In this document: one piece after another, positions 25,412-34,291 of the stretch
How the letters are laid out: each line of letters begins with the position of its first letter
Position numbering within the stretch: position 1 is the stretch's first letter
Source of the DNA: Candidatus Eiseniibacteriota bacterium
GTDB lineage: Bacteria; Arandabacterota; Arandabacteria; JAGLYR01
Reading direction: 5' to 3'
NCBI GenBank assembly: GCA_023132135.1
Contig: JAGLYR010000176.1
Span: 1 to 34,511 of the forward strand
DNA: 34,511 bases
The notes under the pieces: generated by a model
Told to the model about the DNA's origin: nothing
Database searches by the model: none
What the model saw: the letters and a program-made list of their open reading frames with translations, nothing else
Program-made: the position numbers and the translations under genes

Positions 25412-26488
25412 ATGAAACGTCGCACGGCAGATCTTCCTCTTCATAGTGGCAGAGCGCCCCGGTGGCTTTTCTCGCGAATGACGGCGCTGGGGCGGGAGAT
25501 ATCGCTCGCCGTGATCCACGAGTACGGGCCGGAAGAGCTCCTGAAGCGCCTGTCGGATCCCTTCTGGTTCCAGGCGCTGGGGTGCGTGCTCGGGTTCGAT
25601 TGGCACTCCAGCGGGGTGACGACGACGGTGTGCGGCGCGCTCAAGGAAGGTCTCAAAGGCCTGGAGTCCGACACGGGGATCTATGTCTGCGGAGGGAAGG
25701 GAGGGCGATCGCGCAAGACGCCGGAGGAAATCGCCGGATTCACCCAGAGGATGGGGCTGGATGGAGACCGTCTTATCCACGCCTCCCGAATGAGCGCAAA
25801 GGTGGACAGCTCGGCCGTCCAGGACGGCTACCAGATCTACCATCACAACTTCTTCTTCACTCGAGGCGGGGTCTGGTGCGTGGTCCAGCAGGGCATGAAC
25901 GATGAGACGGGATACGCTCGCCGCTATCACTGGCTCTCGTCATCGATGGAATCCTTCATCTGCGAACCCCACGCTGCGGTGTGTGCCGGCGAGACGCACG
26001 ATTTGCTGAACATGGTGGCGAGTGAGAGTGAGGGAGCTCGTACTGCCTCAGTGGATGCGGCCAGGGAAAAGCCCGAGCGGTGGATCCGTGAGTTGAAGAA
26101 TGTGGCGGATTTCCGTCTTCCCGAGCGTCACCGGCTCCTCATTCGGGATCTGGACAGCCGCTACGTACGCGGCATTCTGGCCGAGACCTACGAACGGCAG
26201 CCCGTGAACTACGAATCGCTCCTGGGGCTCAAGGGCGTAGGGCCCAAGACCGTTCGGGCGCTCTCGCTCATCGCCGAAGTTGTCTACGGCGCAAAACCCC
26301 CGTTCCGTGACCCGGCCCGGTACAGCTTTGCCCACGGTGGGAAGGACGGGATTCCGTATCCGGTAAATCGGGAGCGCTATGATGAATCCATCGGGTTTCT
26401 CCGTCAGGTGGTCAACCGCGCCCGTGTGGATGTGAGCGACAAGAGGGCGGTCTTCCGGCGGCTGGCGCGGTTTTCGGGAGACGCTTGA
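25412..26488 (+). CDS. DUF763 domain-containing protein
   Basis: MKRRTADLPLHSGRAPRWLFSRMTALGREISLAVIHEYGPEELLKRLSDPFWFQALGCVLGFDWHSSGVTTTVCGALKEGL...GGKGGRSRKTPEEI, recalled as DUF763. Confidence 0.88.
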   Translation: MKRRTADLPLHSGRAPRWLFSRMTALGREISLAVIHEYGPEELLKRLSDPFWFQALGCVLGFDWHSSGVTTTVCGALKEGLKGLESDTGIYVCGGKGGRSRKTPEEIAGFTQRMGLDGDRLIHASRMSAKVDSSAVQDGYQIYHHNFFFTRGGVWCVVQQGMNDETGYARRYHWLSSSMESFICEPHAAVCAGETHDLLNMVASESEGARTASVDAAREKPERWIRELKNVADFRLPERHRLLIRDLDSRYVRGILAETYERQPVNYESLLGLKGVGPKTVRALSLIAEVVYGAKPPFRDPARYSFAHGGKDGIPYPVNRERYDESIGFLRQVVNRARVDVSDKRAVFRRLARFSGDA

Positions 26489-26599
26489 GGAGCCCATCAT
26501 CCGGCTGAGCGGAAATTCCTATTGACTTAAGAAACCGACAATGCGAGCGTTCCGGGGAAGCAGGGTGTGGGGTTGATCGTTCGAAGGAGGGAACCTGAC

Positions 26600-26806
26600 A
26601 TGCCGGACCATCGGAGTTCTGGCATAACGCCGGCCCGCCGGCGGAAGGGAAAGGAAACCGTGGATCAACCAAGTGATTACGAAGATTGCGTGGGGAAGCT
26701 GGCGAAGGCGTACGACGGGTTGCAGGAAGCGTTGGCCGCACTGGACGCGCATGACGCCGAAGGCGCCAGAGACATCATCAGCCGGACCATAGGTGTGCTG
26801 GCGTAA
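26600..26806 (+). CDS. Small hypothetical protein (68 aa)
   Basis: ATG 26600 preceded by AAGGAGG; MPDHRSSGITPARRRKGKETVDQPSDYEDCVGKLAKAYDGLQEALAALDAHDAEGARDIISRTIGVLA. An internal GTG start is possible. Confidence 0.5.
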   Translation: MPDHRSSGITPARRRKGKETVDQPSDYEDCVGKLAKAYDGLQEALAALDAHDAEGARDIISRTIGVLA

Positions 26807-26855
26807 GCTCCTGCCGATCGACCAGCCTGCGTTTCTCGCCAGCGGCCGGAGGCCG

Positions 26856-26938
26856 GTGCTTCGTGCAGGGACAAGGGCATTGGAGCGAGTCCCTAGTGCG
26901 TAGTCCCTAGTCCCTAGTCCAAGGAAAAGGGCATTGGA
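26856..26938 (+). repeat. 83-bp dispersed repeat copy 2 (copy 1 at 9565..9647) containing a TAGTCCC heptamer array (26887..26921)
   Basis: gtgcttcgtgcaggga.aag.gcattgga.c.agtccctagtgcgtagtccctagtccctagtccaaggaaaagggcattgga, equal length in both copies, few mismatches. Confidence 0.92.
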
Positions 26939-26940
26939 AG

Positions 26941-26975
26941 TAATCCGTAGCTCGTAGTACCTGGTCCATAGCGAC
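26941..26975 (+). repeat. Degenerate heptanucleotide array, 5 units (TAATCCG TAGCTCG TAGTACC TGGTCCA TAGCGAC)
   Basis: Diverged TAGTCCC-type units following the 83-bp repeat. Confidence 0.7.
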
Positions 26976-27007
26976 ACTGTTGCTCTCGGCATCTGCTACC
27001 GCCATTG

Positions 27008-27065
27008 TAGCCTGGGTTATTCAGGAATCCCGTCGCGAGCAGGGATTCATGAATAACCCAGGCTA
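27008..27065. repeat. Palindromic MITE-like element, short form (58 bp), opposite orientation to 15828..15895
   Basis: TAGCCTGGGTTATTCAGGAATCCC-GTCGCGAGCA-GGGATTCATGAATAACCCAGGCTA; arms differ by one base. Confidence 0.92.
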
Positions 27066-27067
27066 GG

Positions 27068-29056
27068 TTAGGTCATCTTCACAACGAGGAGTGTCCGGTC
27101 ATCCGAGGGGGGAGAGTGGTGCGTAAAGCTCTCCAGGTCGGCCAGGACCGAGCGGGCCATGGCCTCGGCGTCCAGACCTGCGTGCTCTCTCAACACCCTC
27201 TCCAATCGTGTTTCCTCGTAGAACTCTCCCGAGGGAGCGACGGCCTCGGTGATGCCGTCGGTGTAGAACACCACGGTATCGCCCGGCTCCAGGTCGAAGC
27301 GCTCCTCTTCGTACGGCACGTCACCCAGCATTCCCACGGGCGGACCGCCCACACGCAACCACTGAGTGGAACCGTCGTTTCTGATTATGAGTGGGGGGCA
27401 GTGGCCGGCAAGACATGAGGTGAGCCGCATCTCGCGAACGTCGATCACCGCAAACGCCATCGTGGCATAGCGGGTCGGATCGAGGACCAGGGAACAGGCG
27501 CGGTTCACCGCATCGATGACCCGGGCCGGGGACCATAAGTGGGGCACCTCCGCCCTCAATCGGCCCTGGATGTTGGACATCAGGATGGCGGCATGGAGGC
27601 CCTTGCCCGCTACATCCCCGATGGACACAGCGATCTGCTCGCTCCCGACAGGGAAGTAGTCGTAGCTGTCGCCGGCCACTTCGAGGCAGGGGTCCAGGGA
27701 ACCGTACAGATCGATACCCTTGATCTCCGGCGGTCCCTTGGGCAGCAGCATTCGCTGGATGGTCCGGGCCTCCAGAAGCTCCCGTACCTCGGCGCTCCGC
27801 CATCGTTCACCGGAGACCAGGTGCAGAGCGGCGATGGAGACGGCCGGCATTACCATTCCCAGCGCGGGGGCGACGATGGGAATCGGGATCCGTGTGTAGG
27901 ACGGAACGAGGATCGCCACCGCCAGATAGCCGAAGATCGCAACTGCCGCAACGACCAATCCCCGGGAGATAGGCAGCATCATCCCCGAGAAGGAGAGGAT
28001 CGCCGCCAGAGCGAACACCAGAGGGATCAGCTGCGTCCAGTCTACGGCGCCGGTGAGCCGATCGTAGAACAGGCTCATGATGAACGCGGCATGAATGTAC
28101 ACGCCATCCAGGCTTGCAGCCCACAGTGTGGAGTGTGTGTCGTCGACGATGTCGCCCATTCCGACGACCACGATCTTCCCGCCGACAATGCTTTCCAGGG
28201 ATTCCCCGTTCACCCGGCCGTCACCACCCAAGATGGCTCCCATCAGCTCTTCGAATGTGAAGGAGTACGAGTGCTCGGCGTCGCGAATGTTGAGGTGAAG
28301 GGATGATGGATTGAGACGGGAGCGAGCGTCGATGGGAATCCTCAGGTTCGAGGCTCCGGATCCGAGCCGCACCTCGCGCTCAACCACGGAGACCTCGTCC
28401 TCCGGGATGTCCAGGTAGGCCATGACGCCGGCTATGCACAGCGCCGGACACAAGCCGTGCTCGCAATCGATGAGGAGCGGCATGGAACGGATCACCCCAT
28501 CCTCGTCCGGGACGGTCGTCACATGCCCTACGCGGGCGGCGGAAGCGAACGGGTCCAGGGGTAAGTAGCCCGGCCGGCCCCAGAAGGGGACCACACTGGT
28601 GTCATCGGACGGGAGAACGAGTTCCGGGTTCTCTTCGCTGTGGATGTCGTAGGATGCGCCGATCACCACGCGACGGGGATACCGCTGGAATGCCGCCGCC
28701 AGCTCCTCATCGTCGCCCGGACGCGCCTGGTCGGGAAACGCGAAGAGGAGGTCCAGAACAACGGCCTTTGCGCCGTGCTGCATTATCCCGTCGATGAACG
28801 TCGCGTACTCGCGCCGGGGAATGGGCCAGCCGTACTCGGGGAGACGACTCAGGGTGTCTGCGTCGAGACGCACGACCACGACATCCCAGTGCAGGCACCA
28901 GTCGGCGATATCCCGCTCCAGGTTCCTGGCAATGGTCGTGTCGGCAATCTGGATGGACAGCAGCGTTATGACCGCGGCCAGGAGTGCTGTGAGAAGCAGC
29001 GTCCGGGGACCTATGGGCCTGAGGAATCCGGGGGAGAAGACCGACTGGGTACCCAT
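27068..29056 (-). CDS. CHASE2 sensor domain - transmembrane - SpoIIE/PP2C-type serine phosphatase
   Basis: N-terminal WDVVVVRLDADTLSRLPEYGWPIPRREYATFIDGIMQHGAKAVVLDLLFAFPD (CHASE2), TM cluster, C-terminal RTIQRMLLPKGPPEIKGIDLYGSLDPCLEVAGDSYDYFPVGSEQIAVSIGDVAGKGLHAAILMS...YTDGITEA. Confidence 0.92.
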   Translation of the reverse strand: MGTQSVFSPGFLRPIGPRTLLLTALLAAVITLLSIQIADTTIARNLERDIADWCLHWDVVVVRLDADTLSRLPEYGWPIPRREYATFIDGIMQHGAKAVVLDLLFAFPDQARPGDDEELAAAFQRYPRRVVIGASYDIHSEENPELVLPSDDTSVVPFWGRPGYLPLDPFASAARVGHVTTVPDEDGVIRSMPLLIDCEHGLCPALCIAGVMAYLDIPEDEVSVVEREVRLGSGASNLRIPIDARSRLNPSSLHLNIRDAEHSYSFTFEELMGAILGGDGRVNGESLESIVGGKIVVVGMGDIVDDTHSTLWAASLDGVYIHAAFIMSLFYDRLTGAVDWTQLIPLVFALAAILSFSGMMLPISRGLVVAAVAIFGYLAVAILVPSYTRIPIPIVAPALGMVMPAVSIAALHLVSGERWRSAEVRELLEARTIQRMLLPKGPPEIKGIDLYGSLDPCLEVAGDSYDYFPVGSEQIAVSIGDVAGKGLHAAILMSNIQGRLRAEVPHLWSPARVIDAVNRACSLVLDPTRYATMAFAVIDVREMRLTSCLAGHCPPLIIRNDGSTQWLRVGGPPVGMLGDVPYEEERFDLEPGDTVVFYTDGITEAVAPSGEFYEETRLERVLREHAGLDAEAMARSVLADLESFTHHSPPSDDRTLLVVKMT

Positions 29057-29393
29057 GGGGACAACTCCTGTGTCTGGGAGCAGTGATCCCGAAGGGAATC
29101 GAGTGCATTACCATTTTCGCTTGCGGGTCCTGCAGGTTTGCGGCAGCAATCATAGCATGCTAGAAAAAGAAAAGGAAGAGCAAAAGGACAACAATCTGGG
29201 CAGAAACCGCGAAACGCAGAGTACAGGACACGGAATTGGGAATGTTCGAAACCAACGAGCACCCGGGTGGAATTGACTCCACGGGAATCCTGTGGTAAAA
29301 TAAAGATAAGAACCATCAGAACCCACCGGATCCAGGAAGCTGGATCCAGAAAGCTCGAACCACGAAGTGCACGAAGGAAGGAAGGGCCGTGCT

Positions 29394-30752
29394 ATGGCAG
29401 TCAAGATCGGCGCTAGTGCACTGACAACGGGGCTTCTACTCCTTGTATCTGTTCTTGCTCCGGCCTGGGTTTCCGCGGGTAGCTGGCAGGCGGTCCCGTG
29501 GACCGGCTGCGATGCGCTCACGGTGTTCTTCCATCCCACGAATGCGGAAACCTGCTACGCCGGATCAATGCCCTGCGGAGAGATGCCCGAGGGTGTCCAT
29601 CGCAGCACAGACCGGGGGGCAACCTGGGCCGCACTCGGCATCCCTGCCACCGCGGTCTCGCTGGCGGTCAATCCCCTCAACACCCAGCGGATGTACCGCA
29701 CGGAAGACGGTGGCCACTACAGAACGGGCAACGGCGGGGACATGTGGCGCCGGAAGATGGACGGAATCGCGTACACCGGCTATATGACCTTTGTGGTCGT
29801 GAACTACGCCTACCCGGAAACGGTGTACACGGGCGTGGGAACCTTCTTTGGCGACGCGACCGTCTACAGAAGCTTCGATCACGCGCAGAATTGGCATGCT
29901 ATGACTATTCCGGCCCACCCGAACCGCTACCGCCCCGGGGCCTTTGCCGTGCACCCGAAGGATCCGAGCATACTCTACGTGACGATGGACAGCGAGCTGC
30001 TGGTCAGCGACAACCACGGTGAGGCGGGCTCGTGGCACACGCTCCTGGGAGAATTCGAGTATGCGCAATTTAGTGACATCGCCATCGACCCGGTGAACCC
30101 GGCTCGTACCTACGTGGCTTCCGAGGGCGCGGCGGGGAGAGGAGGCGTCTACCGGAGTACGGACGGCGGTGAGAACTGGGACCTCCTGGGCGCCGCCGAG
30201 GGACTGACCTCGACCATGGTCAAGGTCGTTGCCGTGGATCCGCTCAATCCGTCGACCGTCTATGCGGGAACGCGCAACAGCGCAACACCCGTCTTCATCT
30301 CGACCGACGGTGGGGATTCCTGGATCGCCTTCGACGCGGGGCTTCCTGTGGACTGTGATATCAACGACCTGGCTGTTGACTGGGAAACCGGAAACGTCGT
30401 GCTCGCCGCCACGTCGGACGGGATCTACAGGTACGACTACACGACGGACGTGGCCGACGGACCTTTCACTCCCCGCAGGTTTGCCCTGGAGCAGAACCGC
30501 CCGAATCCGTTCAATCCCAACACAGTGATCAGATTCAGCATCGGAGCCGAGTCGCACGTGACGCTTGGCGTCTACGACATCCGCGGGCGGCTGATCCGGA
30601 CGCTCGTCGAAGAAGTCGCGGCTGTAGGTGAACACCAGTCTCTTTGGGATGGGAAGGACGAAGGCGGGGTGGAGGTTGCCAGCGGCGTGTACTTCTGTCG
30701 GCTGGAGGCTGGCGAGTTCAGCGACACCATGAAGATAATCTTGATGAAATAA
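29394..30752 (+). CDS. Secreted BNR/sortilin-like beta-propeller protein with C-terminal NPFNP/FlgD-like sorting domain
   Basis: Signal peptide; BNR-like GGVYRSTDGGENWDLLGAAEG and PVFISTDGGDSWIAFDAGLP; C-terminus RPNPFNPNTVIRFSIGAESHVTLGVYDIRGRLIRTL...WDGKDEGG...SGVYFCRLEAGEFSDTMKIILMK. Confidence 0.9.
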   Translation: MAVKIGASALTTGLLLLVSVLAPAWVSAGSWQAVPWTGCDALTVFFHPTNAETCYAGSMPCGEMPEGVHRSTDRGATWAALGIPATAVSLAVNPLNTQRMYRTEDGGHYRTGNGGDMWRRKMDGIAYTGYMTFVVVNYAYPETVYTGVGTFFGDATVYRSFDHAQNWHAMTIPAHPNRYRPGAFAVHPKDPSILYVTMDSELLVSDNHGEAGSWHTLLGEFEYAQFSDIAIDPVNPARTYVASEGAAGRGGVYRSTDGGENWDLLGAAEGLTSTMVKVVAVDPLNPSTVYAGTRNSATPVFISTDGGDSWIAFDAGLPVDCDINDLAVDWETGNVVLAATSDGIYRYDYTTDVADGPFTPRRFALEQNRPNPFNPNTVIRFSIGAESHVTLGVYDIRGRLIRTLVEEVAAVGEHQSLWDGKDEGGVEVASGVYFCRLEAGEFSDTMKIILMK

Positions 30753-30888
30753 GGGGAATGTTGTATGGGCCCCTCGTGTTTCCCCCGGTTCCGCTTCGCT
30801 CTCAGGGGGTCTATGAGGGGTTGCACGTTGGGGTGAGGTGGTGGCTCCGCGAAGTTGAGGCGGCGGAGCAGGCGATGGACTATCGGGT

Positions 30889-32508
30889 GTGCCCGTCTGT
30901 GTCGAGCGATTCGGCACACAGGAGGGGCGTGACGTGCATTGGAGGACCAATCGACCCGAAAACCCTTCTCCGCAACCGGCCTCGGCACATCACACCGCGG
31001 GTCTGTTGGTGGTAGTAATCATTGCATTTGCCGTTTCCCGCCTTGGGTACTATTTCGCGGGAGTGCGCTTCGGAACGAAACCCCTGACTGCGTATTGGCA
31101 ATTCATCGACCCGGAGTTACTCAGGAACGATTTGCTCAGAAGCGTGTTTCACCTCCACAGTCAGCCGCCACTGTTCAATCTGTTTCTCGGCGCCACTCTC
31201 AAGTTGTTTCCGAATCATTGGACGGCAGCCTTTGCCGGTGTCTACCTGGCCTTCGGCGCGGTGCTCGCACTCAGTCTCTACTTGCTGATGATCAGGCTGG
31301 GGGTCTCCCCCTGGTTGAGTGCGGGTCTCACGCTCGTGTTCATGCTGAGCCCGACCTGTGTCCTCTACGAGAACTGGCTCTTCTACACGTACCCTCTGGC
31401 GATGCTTCTCTGTCTGGCCGCGGTGTTTTTGCACAGATTCCTTGCGAGCGGCAGAGTGAGAGATGGAATGGTGTTCTTTGCGCTACTTGCGGTGATCGGG
31501 TTGACCCGGAGCATGTTTCACGTTCTCTGGTTCGTGGCGATGGTCTTCCTTCTACTCCTCCACTCACGGCAGAGATGGCGGAGAATCGCCCTTGTCTCCT
31601 CCATTCCTCTCCTCGTAGTTCTGCTCCTGTACGCAAAGAACCTCTGTCTCTTTGGAAGCTTCACTTCCAGCAGTTGGATCGGCATGAACTTCTCCAGGAT
31701 TACCACCTTCCAACTCCCAAGAGAAGACCGCCGTCAGTTGTTCCGCGAGGGCACGGTATCCAGTTTCGTGCTTGTCCATCCGTTTACAGGGGACCCACGC
31801 TTGTATGAGTCCTACTACGCTAACTGCCCCACGACAAACATCCCGGTTCTGGACGAAGTACTCAAGACGACGGGGCGTGTGAACTACCACAACCTGGCAT
31901 TCGTCGATGTCTCGAAGCAGTACTTGGCCGACGCTCTTCTCGTCCTGACTTCATACCCACGAACCTATCTGTCTGCCGTTGGCGAAGGCTGTGCGACCTA
32001 CCTGCGCCCGGCGAGCGATTACCGGCCTCTGCGAGAAAACCGGGCGCAAATCGGACGCCTGGACCGGGTGGTCAACTTGGTGCTTTACGGCCATCTGCTC
32101 ACACGCGGGAGTTCTCCGCCCGCCGTGAAAAAGGGCATTGCACCCCCGAAGCGAGAACCCGGACAGCCCGCGCTTTGGCTGGTGGTCGGCTACCCGTTCT
32201 TGGTCGTCTGGGGCTTGGTCTTCGCCCGAAGCCGGATTGGGGCTGGGGCGGCGAATCGGGCCGTTGCCGTCACCGTCGTGTTCATCCTGATTACTGTACT
32301 TTACGTCACGGTAGTCGGCAACGCGGTCGAACTGGGTGAAAACAACCGGTTCCGCTTCATGGTGGATCCGCTCATGCTAGTGCTCCTGGGATTGTGTCTG
32401 AACCAAGGGTTGCGCAGGTTGAGGGGTGTTTCACTTCGCTGGGGAGCTGGAGGGCGGCTTGGCCGAGTGTCCGCGCACGGAGCTGATTCAGATGGAGCAG
32501 AGGATTGA
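30889..32508 (+). CDS. Polytopic membrane protein, GT-C (ArnT/PMT-like) glycosyltransferase candidate; start uncertain
   Basis: Multiple hydrophobic segments; SQPPLFNLFLGATLKLFP, YENWLFYTYPLAMLLCLAAVFLHRFL. Confidence 0.75.
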   Translation: MPVCVERFGTQEGRDVHWRTNRPENPSPQPASAHHTAGLLVVVIIAFAVSRLGYYFAGVRFGTKPLTAYWQFIDPELLRNDLLRSVFHLHSQPPLFNLFLGATLKLFPNHWTAAFAGVYLAFGAVLALSLYLLMIRLGVSPWLSAGLTLVFMLSPTCVLYENWLFYTYPLAMLLCLAAVFLHRFLASGRVRDGMVFFALLAVIGLTRSMFHVLWFVAMVFLLLLHSRQRWRRIALVSSIPLLVVLLLYAKNLCLFGSFTSSSWIGMNFSRITTFQLPREDRRQLFREGTVSSFVLVHPFTGDPRLYESYYANCPTTNIPVLDEVLKTTGRVNYHNLAFVDVSKQYLADALLVLTSYPRTYLSAVGEGCATYLRPASDYRPLRENRAQIGRLDRVVNLVLYGHLLTRGSSPPAVKKGIAPPKREPGQPALWLVVGYPFLVVWGLVFARSRIGAGAANRAVAVTVVFILITVLYVTVVGNAVELGENNRFRFMVDPLMLVLLGLCLNQGLRRLRGVSLRWGAGGRLGRVSAHGADSDGAED

Positions 32509-32578
32509 AAGCAACCCAGCGGCAAGGGTCGCGCAGCGGGAATCGTGACCCTGCCGCCCGAGGAGATCGAAACGACGG

Positions 32579-34291
32579 ATGAGGACTCTAGCCGCTCGCA
32601 TTGGATGGGAGAGTGTTGTCGTGGTATTCCTGGCGGCCATCACGATGCTGACCGCGCTGCCGGCGCCATGGCTCTGGGCTTCTCACCTGCCCGCCGCGGG
32701 TCCGCAGGATGAAATTGAGATGCTCTGGTACTTCTGGCATGTCAGGCAATTCGCGCTGGGTGAGGTGAGAGATCTATTCTACACACACATGCTCTTCTAT
32801 CCCAATGGCACCTCACTGGCACTCTCCTGCGCGCCTTGGACCTTCGCGTTCGCACTGCTCCCGGTAACACTGCTGGTGAAGGGCACCCCGGGTCTTTTTC
32901 TGGCATACAATCTCTTCATCTTGGTCAGTTTTGTTCTGACAGGCTACTTCGTGTTTCTGCTCGTTCGGGCTGTCACGAGATCTGCCCCCGCCGGGGTCGT
33001 ATCGGGTGCGATGGTTGCTTGTCATCCCTATTGCTACAACCATCTGAGTCGGTTGCATCTCTTGGCCTACTGCTGGGTTCCGCTGTTCTTGTACTTCCTC
33101 TGGCGTCTCTGGCAAAGTCCCTCGAAGAAGGCCGCTCTGCTCGCTGTGGTCTGCGCAGTGGCCTGCGCCTACACCTCGCTTCAGTATCTCGTTCAATTGG
33201 TGGGGGCGTTCGTTCTCTTCGTGCTGACCTTGAGTGTGTTGGACCGCAAGAAATGGCGGGATCGACGTCTGCGGGTCAGTCTGGCCGGCCTTGCCGCGGG
33301 TGTATGCGTTGCCGTTCTTCTGGTGACGATCCCGGCGATGTTGGCGGAGCCGATGGAGGTGGTTGGTGAAGTTGGACCTCGGTTCTGTTCGAAGTGGTGG
33401 TCCCTGAACGTGAGGGAGCTCGCGATTCCTCGATATGGGTCCATTCTCGCGGCACTGGCAGGTGGTCTGGGGGCAGAGATACATCCTGGAATGCGAGGAA
33501 GCACATATGTGGGGGTGTCACTCGTAGCGCTGTCGGTCCTGGGGTTTGTGCATCACCGGAGGCGCGATCGATGGCTATGGCTTGTCATGGCTACGGCCTT
33601 CTTGGCCCTCAGTCTGGGGGCATCGCTAAAGGTCGGAGAATCCACGTACGTTCGCGACATGATGCCATACTCCTGGCTGCGGAGGTGGGTACCGGTCCTG
33701 GTTTGGGATCGGGCCCCCGGAAGGCTCTTTCGAACAGCTCACCTGGCTCTCGCCGTGCTGGCAGGCTTGGGTTTTGCTTTCCTTTTCAAGGTTTTGCGAG
33801 ACCGGGCGGGGAGGGCTGGCGTGTTTCTATTGCCGGCCGTGCTTGCCGCCGTGATCGTGGAGTATGTGCCTACCAACGTGCAGTTCTGGTCGCCCGAGAT
33901 CCCAACCATATACGAGACGATCGCGAAGGATCTGGAGCCTGTCGCCGTGTGCCCGCTTCCCGGTGAGTGGGGCGTGAAGAGGTACCACATGCTGTACCAG
34001 ACCCTCCATGGCAAGCCTATCACGGGCGGGCGGATTGTGCGGAGGTGCGCCGCCGCGGGTCTGACAGTTGAAGGAATGCCAATCGCCCGGGCAATGCTCA
34101 CTCCTAGGCCGGGTAATCGCCAGCGGATCGAGGAGATCCGGCGAGTGCTGATGGAGAATCGCGTGAAGTATGTGGTTCTTCACCCCGTCGAATCCGGCTC
34201 CTTGAGACTCGAAACGGACCGTTGCCGTCTTGAGAAATGGCTCGAGGTGGTGGAAAGGACCGACCAGGCGGTTCTTTTCCGCGTGTTCTAG
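32579..34291 (+). CDS. Polytopic membrane protein, GT-C-like
   Basis: GPQDEIEMLWYFWHVRQFALGEVRDLFYTHMLFYPNGTSLALS..., many TM segments; YNHLSRLHLLAYCWVPLFLYFLW. Confidence 0.78.
   Translation: MRTLAARIGWESVVVVFLAAITMLTALPAPWLWASHLPAAGPQDEIEMLWYFWHVRQFALGEVRDLFYTHMLFYPNGTSLALSCAPWTFAFALLPVTLLVKGTPGLFLAYNLFILVSFVLTGYFVFLLVRAVTRSAPAGVVSGAMVACHPYCYNHLSRLHLLAYCWVPLFLYFLWRLWQSPSKKAALLAVVCAVACAYTSLQYLVQLVGAFVLFVLTLSVLDRKKWRDRRLRVSLAGLAAGVCVAVLLVTIPAMLAEPMEVVGEVGPRFCSKWWSLNVRELAIPRYGSILAALAGGLGAEIHPGMRGSTYVGVSLVALSVLGFVHHRRRDRWLWLVMATAFLALSLGASLKVGESTYVRDMMPYSWLRRWVPVLVWDRAPGRLFRTAHLALAVLAGLGFAFLFKVLRDRAGRAGVFLLPAVLAAVIVEYVPTNVQFWSPEIPTIYETIAKDLEPVAVCPLPGEWGVKRYHMLYQTLHGKPITGGRIVRRCAAAGLTVEGMPIARAMLTPRPGNRQRIEEIRRVLMENRVKYVVLHPVESGSLRLETDRCRLEKWLEVVERTDQAVLFRVF

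Noticed and set aside
29565-30950. 461-aa minus-strand ORF opposite the BNR protein
   Set aside because: Antisense shadow ORF. The plus-strand gene has a signal peptide, BNR repeats and sorting domain; the antisense product is uninterpretable.
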